This document shows positions 45,688 through 55,342 of a DNA stretch of 64,000 nucleotides, piece by piece. Position numbers and translations under genes: made by a program. The notes under the pieces were generated by a model. That model searched no databases. It was given only the letters and a program-made list of their open reading frames with translations, and was not told where the DNA came from. Source of the DNA: Primulina eburnea. Lineage: Eukaryota > Streptophyta > Magnoliopsida > Lamiales > Gesneriaceae. Position 1 is the stretch's first letter; each line of letters starts with the position of its first letter. Where the stretch lies: the NCBI RefSeq assembly GCF_022965805.1, contig NC_133108.1, forward strand, positions 19,914,056 to 19,978,055. The letters run 5' to 3'.

Positions 45688-46743
45688 ATGAAAATTTTCA
45701 GTTTAAAATAAACTGTTCATAACAGTTTAAATGAAGAATATGATTTACCTGAAAATTTAGATTTATTGAATAAATGGACTATTCCTAAGATAAAATCTTA
45801 AAGGATCTATAAATTAGGAACTTTTAAAAGAATTGGTTTTAAACAAGTAGTTAAAACTACAGAATCATCAGTACCTCTTCATAATGAAGAAATGGTTATT
45901 AGATTGTTAAACAATTAAGATATTATGCCTTAAATGAAAAATTATAAATTTATTCATATAGGATTAATTCAAATCGCTTTTAGACCTTTAACTTTAGAAG
46001 GTTTACCAGAAAGCTTCATAGCAGCTTTAAGAGATGGTAGAAATTTGAATTGGAAACAATCTCTTATGGGAATAATTCAATCTAGTCTGGCTCATGGTCC
46101 AGTATATTTTGATATTTATCCAAATTTATCTTTATCTTTGTCTGATATTAATATATTAGATTCTTTAACATTAAATGTTAAAACTCATGGTTATAATTAT
46201 ACTCCTGGAACAGAAGTAATATGTATCTGTTATCGTATCTATTATAAACCATTATTTACACTGAATCCTATGTGTAAAAGAATAGATAAAAAATTAAATG
46301 AAACTATTCTTATAGAAACTAATTTTAATAGATCTAATATTACAACTCGTAGATCTATAAAATGGGAAGAAATTGAATTTCCAGAAAACTGGATAATTGA
46401 ACAAGTTGTTCCTAAAAATCCTATAATAAATAGAGATTTACAACAAGTTATTCAAAATAATGAAGAATCTGTTCAAATACAGTTTAATAATGAACAAAGA
46501 AGATTATTACCATCTTCTATTTATGCTAGATCAAGATGTAGTCATTCTTTTATTTCACCTCTAGATTATATGGTAGATATACCACAAACTTCTAGAGCAT
46601 CTACTTCTCAAGTTAGAGAAGAATTAGAATCTACTAATACAATAGATGATTTAATTATAAATCAAAACAATATTGTTCATAAAAATAACTTTCAAAAAGT
46701 TAGAGAAACTGATACAGTTTCAGAAATGAATTTTAGTATTTAA
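45688..46743 (+). pseudogene. EPRV movement protein, second plus-strand copy
   Basis: ATG at 45688. The first 85 codons contain at least four stops (for example TAA at 45709-45711), while codons from 45934 to the stop at 46741-46743 are open and include the 30K core (LAHGPVYFDIYPN). Full-length gene of 352 codons including the stop, without indels overall. The stop overlaps the polyprotein ATG as TAATG. Stops concentrated at the N-terminus with an open remainder may be chance. Confidence 0.8.
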
Positions 46744-47957
46744 TGGATAGTAAACCAAAGATTGATTTTACTAAAGGATCTTCTACTAGAGCAAAGATTA
46801 ATGCAGAATTTTATTTACCCAAATGGCAATCTTTCAGAGATTGGTACTTTAAAAGTTTCTCTGAAGAAGAGTTTGAATATATTGTTTCAACATTTTATAA
46901 ATATTGTGAAAACCAGAATAAATTAATTCATTTTGTTCTTTGGTTTTTCAAAACATTTATTATAGATTATATTTCTATTCTTGAAAGAAATTATAAACTT
47001 TCTTCAGGACAGATTCAAAAATCTGTTTATCCTCCTCAACAATCTTTTATTATAGAAAAGAATAATAAAATTTTAAATTTTACTGCATTTTCAAAATTAT
47101 TTGAAAATGATATGTTACAAATTACTGTTAAACATATAAATCAGATAATTGAAAAACAGAATTATACAAATTTATATCTTACGATTATAGGAGAAGAAAT
47201 AAATTTTCTTAAGGATCGCATTGATAAAATTATTTTAGCTATTAATAAAATCAAACCAGATGTTCACATAGAAGAAACAGAAAATAATATTGTTTCTGTT
47301 GCTACTTCATCGATACAATCCCCTCCTGATATTAAGGATTTTAAATTTAAATCTTCTATTTCTGATATAGAAAAATTATTAGAAGAAAAATTTAGAAATC
47401 TTAATTTGAATACTCTTAATAAAGAGTTTGAAGAATTAGATAAGATTAATAATCATTCTGAGGAAGAAATAAATAAAATTAAATGGGCTGATAGACCTAC
47501 TACATCCAAATATTATTATAATAAACCTACTCCCATGGATGTCCTTATTGAAGAAAATGAATATATTTTCGCTAATAGTTATAATGGGAAAAACATTTAT
47601 GAATGGAATATTGATGGTTATAGTGATAGGCAAATTTATAATACTGCTCACAGAATGCTTATGTGTAGTACTGTGTGTAAATCATCAGGTAATACTGATA
47701 AAAATATTGCTAAAATGATAACAGCAGGATTCACTGGCCAACTTAAAGGTTGGTGGGATAATTATTTACATTATTCTCAAAAAGATGAAATCTTTAATTC
47801 CATAAAAATAGAAAATAATATTCAATCAGAAAATGTAGTATATACATTAATATTGACTATGATTGAACATTTTACTGGAAAATTCACTGATAATAGTGAA
47901 CAAATTAGAACTTTATTAAGTAATCTAAAATGTAAAACACTTACTGATTTTAGATGG
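46743..47957 (+). pseudogene. EPRV polyprotein, N-terminal part of capsid region
   Basis: MDSKPKIDF at 46743, open for about 405 codons to 47957, where the short Gypsy derivative is inserted with target duplication GATGG. Covers the region before the capsid and half of the capsid core (WWDNYLHYSQKDEIF, NIQSENVVYTLIL). This is the only copy whose N-terminal capsid region has no lesion. Continues at 50158. Confidence 0.83.
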
Positions 47958-48610
47958 TGTTTGGGCCAAAATAATTTAATTATAAAGACCAATTAAATTA
48001 TAAAACCCAATTTAATTTTGAAGCCCAATTAAATTATATGGGCCCATGAGCTGTAGCAGATTAATTTGTATCGTTTCAAACTGATCGCAAGGCGGTAAAA
48101 AGAGATGGAGATCGTGGGAAGAAAGAGTGGGAGAACGTAGAACATGGCTCATGGGGGAGTGGAGAGAAACTGCACAACACTTGGAAGAAAAAGACATCGG
48201 CAAGCACAGAAACAACCATACACACAACTCAACTCAGCAAAAATCTGCAAAATACTCTCTGCTAAAAATTCAATCTTCAAGCATTAGTTTTTAAACATTC
48301 CAGCATATTTCTAGCATTCTACGTCTTGTTGTTTCAGATTTCAGAAACTTTACAATTTATTATATTTTTCATGTCTTTGATGAACTTCTACAGTTTTTGT
48401 AAATTCAAAATTATGTCAGGGGTTTATTTCCATCAAATTCCAATAGTTTTTCTTCGTTTTGGCGTTATAGTTGTTTTAGGAGATTAGAACCGACGGTCAA
48501 ATTTAAAATTCACTTTCGTTTGTTTTTAGAAGTTAGATTTTTATCGTTTTTACACAAATCGGTGCACTTTCGCACCTGGCACGCCCGCAACACCAAATAT
48601 TGTGCAAACA
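47958..48610 (+). repeat. 5' LTR of the deletion derivative
   Basis: 653 bp. The first 100 bp hold three near-repeats of CCAATTAAATT/CCCAATTTAATT, and TGGGCC/GGGCCCA motifs of the kind found in plant promoters. The part from 48117 on recurs at 49659-50152. Confidence 0.87.
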
Positions 48611-48617
48611 TATTTTT

Positions 48618-48635
48618 GGCACGCCCGGTGGGACC
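48618..48635 (+). other. Probable primer binding site
   Basis: TGGCACGCCCGGTGGGAC shortly after the LTR end. I cannot assign the tRNA with certainty. A similar phrase (TGGCACGCCCG) lies within the LTR about 40 bp earlier. Confidence 0.5.
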
Positions 48636-48641
48636 ATCACT

Positions 48642-49674
48642 ATGCCGCCAAGAAGGAAAGAAAACGTGAATCAGGAGGGTGGGGAGTCTCTGGCTAATCA
48701 AGAGGGAACTCAAGCGCCTCAGCCAGAGCAACACGCTGTTGAACCACAGGTTGAAGAAATGGATCTACATATTCCTACTACGTATGATCAAGTCTCAAAC
48801 AGGGTGACTGAAGAACTGACTGCTAGAAAGATTGAGGAAATCTCACTGCATTATCTAAGGCGATGGCTGACTGTTTGAAAACCATTTTGTGTAAGCCGAG
48901 TCAGTCCCTTCGAGGAGAGCAAAATACCACTGTCAAAGAGGCTGACTAGGGAAGCAACCAAGTTCATGAATCTGATCAGGGAGTGGGAAACTCAAGGGCT
49001 GGCGATCCCCGCCGCCCAGAGTTTACTCTCCCAAATCATTCAGAAAGAAGGTATACACCACCTCACAAGAGAGAAGAAACCTTAGGAGGAAGATCCCAGC
49101 CATATCCACGTGCTCATGGAGTGGGGAGTTCGAAACAACCACTTACTCAAGTATACAGCGTGACCAATCCTCTATACCAACCGGGAGCGTATGAAGATAT
49201 GTCACACATGGATTATCAAGGAGTAGATGGGGGCCTCCCAGGAGGTAATTTTGGTTTAAATGCAGGGTTTCAAGCTCGGGGGGCAAATTACTACCATCAC
49301 CAACTCCCCGCTCGGAACATGCACGGGATTGATCCAGAAATGGTGAGAGAAGCTGTTCAAGAGTTATATGGGCCGGCCTTGAAACAGATTGGCCGCCCAG
49401 AGTTCCACAAACCCTATCCAGACTACATTGACGTGAAAAACCCGTACCCAAGGGGTTATAGAGTTCATGATTTCAGTTTATTCTCCGGGGAGGATGGCCA
49501 GTCCAGCATGGAACACATAGCGAGATTCACCATTCAATGCGGGGAGTTAGCCAACTTGGAGAACTTCAACAATCTAAAGTTGCGGCTATTCCCAAATTCT
49601 CTCACTGGAACCGCATTCGCTTGGTATGCCTCACTCCCCAGAAATTCCGTGATGAGTTGGAAGAAAGAGTGGGA
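48642..49674 (+). pseudogene. Gypsy gag fragment
   Basis: MPPRRKENVNQE at 48642 opens a frame with stop at 48876-48878. A second stretch from about 48983 contains a Gag core (YPRGYRVHDFSLFSGEDGQS, LKLRLFPNSLTGTAFAWYA) and ends at NSVMSW, where the sequence crosses into LTR DNA; downstream residues are LTR-derived. No knuckle, protease or RT remains. Confidence 0.78.
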
Positions 49675-50152
49675 GAACGTGGAACATGGCTCATGGGGGA
49701 GTGGAGAGAAACTGCACAACACTTGGAAGAAAAAGACATCGGCAAGCACAGAAACAACCACACACACAACTCAACTCAGCAAAAATCTGCAAAATACTCT
49801 CTGCTAAAAATTCAATCTTCAAGCATTAGTTTTTAAACATTCGAGCATATTTCTAGCATTCTACGTCTTGTTGTTTCAGATTTCAGCAACTTTACAATTT
49901 ATTATATTTTTCATGTCTTTGATGAACTCCTACAGTTTTTGTAAATTCAAAATTATGTCAGGGGTTTATTTCCATCAAATTCCAATAGTTTTTCTTCGTT
50001 TTGGCGTTATAGTTGTTTTAGGAGATTAGAACCGACGGTCAAATTTATAATTCACTTTCGTTTGTTTTTAGAAGTTAGATTTTTATCGCTTTTACACAAA
50101 TCGGTGCACTTTCGCACCTGGCGAGCCCGCAACACCAAATATTGTGCAAACA
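49659..50152 (+). repeat. 3' LTR remnant of the deletion derivative
   Basis: 494 bp equal in length to 48117-48610 and nearly identical. Its 5' 159 bp are missing. Confidence 0.87.
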
Positions 50153-50157
50153 GATGG

Positions 50158-52988
50158 TATAAAGATACTTTCTTATCTCGTATTTATGAGATTCCAGACT
50201 GTAATAATAGTCTCTGGAAAGCTAAATTCGTAGATGGCTTACCTTTCTTATTTGCTGAAAGGGTTAGAAAAGTATTAAGAAATGATGACATAAATATTTC
50301 TTATGATAATTACACTTATGGTAATTTAATAAATACTTGTATTCAAGAGGGTTTAGCTCTCTGTAATGAATTAAAATTAAATAATCAAATTAAAAGATAG
50401 AATTTACTAGAGAAAAAACAACTAGGTAAATTTTGTGATCAATTTGGTATTGACTTACCTAATAAAGGTAAGAAGAAAATTAAAGATAATAATGAAAAAA
50501 TATATAAGAAAAGACATTTGTCTGATAGACAAAGAGATAGAAAAAAGAAAAGAAAAGATATCTGTGAATCAGGGAAAACTGATAGGAAAAAAGAAAAATA
50601 CAAAAATAAATTAATAATTTGCAGAAAATGTAAAAAACCAGGACATTATGCTAATCAATGTTGGGCTAAAAACAAAATTAATATTTTAGAATTCCTTAAA
50701 ATGATTAAGGATCCAATATTAAAATCTACAATTATTGATCAAATGGAGAATACTGCTTCAACAAGTAGTAATGATAATAACATTCTTGTTAAACAAGAAC
50801 AAGCTTATTCTATGAAAGAAGTAAAAAATCTTTTACAGAAAAATATAGTCAACAAAATCCAGTTACTATACATGATTTAGTTAAAGAGATTGATAATCTA
50901 AAAGAAGAAGTAAAATTTTTACATAATAACAATAATAGTTTAAATTATCGTATTTCAGTCATTGAAAATAATAATAATTCAATTTCTGAAAGTTTTGAAA
51001 ATATTCAAGATATTTCCTTTCCTAATAATAATCAGAAACATTTATCTGTTTTGAGTATGATAATATCTCAAAAATGGTATACTAATATTACTTTATTAAT
51101 TGATAATTCTTATAAAAAGAATTTCATTGCTATGATAGATAGTGGTGCAGATTTAAATGTTATACATGAAGGATTAATTCCTACAAAATATTTTCATAAA
51201 ACTACTCATTCTCTTTCTCATGCAGGAGGAGAACCTTTAGAAATAAATTATAAATTAACTAAAGCTTATATTTGCAAAGATAAAAACTGTATTCAAACTA
51301 GTTTTTTACTAGCGAAAGATATTTCTAGCCAACTTATACTTGGTCTTCCTTTTATTTATCATATATATCCTTTAATCTATGTTGATGAAACAGGTATTAT
51401 AGGAACTTTTCAAGGTAATCCTATTTCCTTTAATTTTATAACTAAACTTGTTCATAGAATTTTAAATGAATTACAAGAACATATTGAAAGAAAAACCTTT
51501 CAAATAAATTCTTTAAAAGAAGAAATAAAATTTCTTACAATCGATGATAAATTACAGAATCCTAAATTACAGGAAAGAATAAAAACTATTTATAATAAAT
51601 TTTCATTAGAAATATGTAATGATCTTCCTAATGCTTTTAGGGATAGAAAAAAACATATTATTTCTCTTCCTTATGAAGATGATTTTCAGGAGAGAAATAT
51701 TCCTACTAAGGCTCGTCCTTGTCAAATGAATTCTGAATATTTAGAATTATGCAAGAATGAAATTCATTCTTTGTTAGATAAAGATTTAATAAACCTTCTC
51801 AATCTCCTTGGTCATGTACTGCTTTCTATGTTAATAAACATTCTAAACAAGAAAGAGGTGTTCCTAGATTAGTCATAAATTATAAACCCCTTAATAATGT
51901 TTTAAAATGGATTAGGCATCCTATTCCTAATAAAAAAGATTTATTAGACAGATTAGTTTATGCAATCATATTTTCAAAATTTGATTTAAAATCAGGATTT
52001 TGGCAGATTAAAATAAAAGAATATGATAGATATAAAACTGCTTTTAATGTTCCAATAGGACATTATGAATGGAAAGTAATGCCATTTGGCCTTAAAAATG
52101 TCCCTTCAGAATTTCAACAAATAATGAATGATATTTTTTATAATTATAGCAATTTTATAATTTTTTATATAGATGATATCTTAGTATTTTCTAATGATAT
52201 TGAAACACATTTTAAACATTTAGAAATGTTTAAAAATATTGTTATTCAAAATGGATTAGTTATTTCAAAATCTAAAATGATTTTATTTCAAACTAATATT
52301 CGTTTTCTTGGTCATATGATTGAAAAGGGAAAAATAATTCCTATTCAAAGAAGTATTGAATTCGGTTCAAAATTTCCTGATATAATAACTGATAAAACTC
52401 AGTTACAAAGATTTTTAGGGAGTCTAAATTATATTTCTCCTTATATTCAAAATTTTACTAAAGATTCTGCTATCTTATATGATAGACTTAAGAAAAATCC
52501 TTTACCTTGGACATATAAGCATACTAAAGCTGTTCAGATTATTAAAGATAAAGTTAAAAATCTTCCTTGTCTTATGCTGGCAAATCTTTTATGGGATAAA
52601 ATTGTAGAAACAAATGCCTCAGATATAGGTTTTGGTGGAATTTTAAAAAAAAAAGATCCCCAAAATAAACAAGAATATCTTATAAGATTTTATTCTGGGA
52701 AATGGAATAATGCCCAGAAAAATTACTCCACAGTAGTAAAAGAAATTTTAGCTATTGTTAGATGTATCTTAAAATTTCAGGATGATTTATACAATCAAAA
52801 GTTTATTATAAAAACTGACTGAAAATCTGCAAAATTTATGTTTAATAAAGATTTCAAACATGATGTATCTAAACAAATGTTTGCGAGATGGCAGGCTCAT
52901 TTAGCTCCTTTTGATTTTGAGATTATTTATAAAAAAAGGTGAAGATAATCATCTACCTGATTTTTTAACTCGAGAATATTTATCCTAA
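50158..52988 (+). pseudogene. EPRV polyprotein, remainder (capsid to RNase H), heavily damaged
   Basis: Continues 46743-47957. In order: second half of capsid, zinc knuckle CRKCKKPGHYANQC, protease (IDSGADLNVI), RT (FYIDDILVFS), RNase H. Lesions: TAG at 50398-50400; an in-frame 279-bp deletion near 50692 removing the acidic linker after the knuckle; a 1-nt deletion near 50845; a 1-nt deletion near 51795 between protease and RT; TGA at 52820-52822 in RNase H; and one extra A near 52935. The stop at 52986-52988 overlaps the ORF3 ATG as TAATG. Confidence 0.83.
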
Positions 52989-54394
52989 TGTTTACATTTA
53001 CAGATATGTATTCCCGAGGAAGAGGAGAGTCCTCTTATAGAGGGCGAGGTGACAGAGAAAAACCCCCTAATATTATAGCACAGCATGGCAAACAGAGGCT
53101 AATAGCCCAGAACTTATCAAGTTCATCAGCCAGTAATACTGAGCAGGATACTGAATTATATAATTAGTTTCGAAAATTCTTGAAACAAAAGAAAAAGAAT
53201 AATACAGATTCTCAGTCTTCAGCATCATATGCTAATATTAGAAAAGAAGATGATAATGATTCAGCTCTTTATACAGAGACAAAACATCATGAATTAATTC
53301 TTCTTATAGAAGAAAAAGATCTTCAATGGGAAAAAACTCCATGGACTATCATGGACAGATATTTAACCAATACATCATATGTATATGGGGCTTATAAGCA
53401 AAGAGGATTTTATGAAAATCTTCTTATATCTACAAAAAGTGTTGATATAACTCACTTTTTTAGTAATACTCAACAAAAAGGAAGTTATACATGCTCCAAA
53501 TTTATTATTAAAAAGATCATATCTATTGAAGAATGTGGTATATCTCCATTAGTTGAAAGAGAATTTTATTCTGAACCTCATAAAATGAGTTTCAAATTCA
53601 ATATTTGGGATTATGTTGAAAGTTTTAATAAAACTTTATTTTATGAAAATGAAAAGAGGAAACATACTTGGTTTCTGAAGATATGTGAAAATATTTTTCA
53701 TCATACTATTCCAAATTGGTTTTATATATGGTGGAAAATATTTGGTCCATCTGCAAAAATTTTGCCAGAGGTTTTTATAAAACCTATGAATACATGGTTA
53801 AATGTGTCCTCATGCATAAAGAAATCATTTTCTGAACATTGGATTGATGGCAAGACTTTATGTCTATTCTTCATGGAATTTGGAATTCCATGGATCTGGA
53901 GATGGCAACCAGAATGTGATTATACTGAGGAAGGTATCCCTTGTTTAAAAAGAGTCAGTTATACTAAATTCTGGGATAAAATGTTACGAGAAGATCCAGC
54001 AACTGGAAAACTTCATGGTCATGAAACTCTTCTAACTGTGGAGGAAAAAATTTCTTTATATCAGAAAGAATTCCATAATCAACAGGAAAAAGAGAAAGAC
54101 TCTATGAGTCCCTTCAAGATTTTGACTCAGAAATATTCTGACATCTATTCCAAAGAAAAGATGATTGAAGTTTATATTGAGGAAATGAAAAAGGATTTAT
54201 ACTCCAACATTGGATGCTCGGATTCAAAATCAGATAAATCAATGGCTTCCGAATCCAGTGACAATCAATTTATTCATTTAATGAAGATGCATGATGCTTA
54301 AGACCCTATGGATGATATTCCTCAATTTTCTCAAATAAATGATATTTTTGAGAATTTGAAGAATTATTTAAAAGAAAATATTAAAGAAGATTAA
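52988..54394 (+). pseudogene. EPRV ORF3, full-length copy
   Basis: The only copy at full length (468 codons plus stop), with no indel. TAG at 53166-53168 lies in the linker after the RGG region, and TAA at 54299-54301 near the acidic end. Between them 373 codons are open: IMDRYLTNTSYVYGAYKQRG, then a Trp-rich middle (WFYIWWKIFGPSAKILPEVF; IPWIWRWQPEC) and the C-terminal EEKISLYQKEF. I find no known enzyme motif. Structure prediction would be the way to place it. Confidence 0.78.
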
Positions 54395-55342
54395 AATTGT
54401 CAGATGAAAAATCTGAAGCTGGTGGAATATCACATCTCATCGTGGCATATCATGACAAAAAGTGGGTGGCATAACACTGTAGACTTTTTGAATAGCATGT
54501 TATTATTTGCTTTAATAAAGCTTGTACTATTTACTTTAATAAAGTATTGTACTGTTTTTATTTTAAGATGGAATCCGGGGTTTCATGTCCGACTCTTCTA
54601 TCTATTTATAGGATCATTCTGTGTCTTTAGGAAGAAACGGTCGAGTTTGCTCCCGTCTCTACTCTCTCTTGTATACAACCCTTCTGAAGTTAATCAATAA
54701 AAGTTTGAAGTTCTGTTTACAACTTTATAAGTTTATTGTTTTATTTTCTGTTTTTATTTACTATTTTTAATTTAAATTTCAGAGATTAGCCTGAATGACA
54801 GGCTAAAGTATTCGTGCTAAATTATTACCTTACTATGACATAATCTATATTTTTGTGAAACTTGGAATCAGATTGATATAATAAAAGATTTATTTAAATT
54901 TCTGGAATCTAATGTAATATAAGAGTTTTTGGTTAGAACATAAGGTAAGAAGATGAACCAGGAAATGGTGAACACAAGGTTCGATTTTATCCGAGAAAAA
55001 TAAATTCATGTTGTAGCCCTTCAGCCTGCTTAGCCGAGGAATTGCGTTTAAGGCGTTTATGGGTGATTTTTATGAATTTATGATTCTTTGGGCTCTCGTT
55101 AAATACTCTGTTGTTTAATTTCTCTGGAATATCTTTAGTAAATCCTTTTATGTTTTGTAAAATGCTAAATAAGAATCTTATATTCATTATTATTCTGGAG
55201 TTTAAATTTCTCCTTTTCTTAGCTCAATTTGAGTTGAAGATGGTATATAGGCTGGAAACCAATAATCTTCATGTGTGCGAAAGCCACTAAGGAAAAGTTT
55301 GGTAAAACAATGCCAAGTATCAGATTCCTCTTTGATTCCAAG
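54395..55342 (+). promoter_or_regulatory. EPRV intergenic region, long-leader copy
   Basis: Best copy of the promoter: dyads GCTTTAATAAAGC (54509-54521) and TACTTTAATAAAGTA (54532-54546), TATTTATA at 54603-54610, AATAAA at 54696-54701. The long leader includes hairpin TTAGCCT-GAATGAC-AGGCTAA (54786-54806) and several short ORFs, as in caulimovirid leaders. The primer site is lost: at 55342 leader sequence joins the capsid coding region. Confidence 0.75.

Larger units (their letters stand above)
47958..50152 (+). mobile_element. Deletion derivative of a third Ty3/Gypsy family
   Basis: A complete 653-bp 5' LTR (47958-48610), primer-like region, part of gag and a 494-bp remnant of the 3' LTR (49659-50152). 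GATGG is duplicated at 47953-47957 and 50153-50157. The LTR starts TGTTTGGGCC and ends GTGCAAACA. Inside gag at about 49659 the sequence passes directly into the LTR at a point equal to 48117. All of pol and the first 159 bp of the 3' LTR are thus missing. The gag type resembles Tat/Retand-like elements; this is a tentative placement. Confidence 0.88.

Noticed and set aside
54751..55110. 360-bp leader difference as a spliced intron
   Set aside because: No GT-AG pair fits the boundaries; both edges carry TCTGTT, which fits deletion by short homology.
45045..55342. EPRV leader regions as LTRs of a retrotransposon
   Set aside because: The regions occur once per unit between ORF3 and the movement protein, lack TG..CA ends and target duplications, and the units have a movement protein and no integrase.
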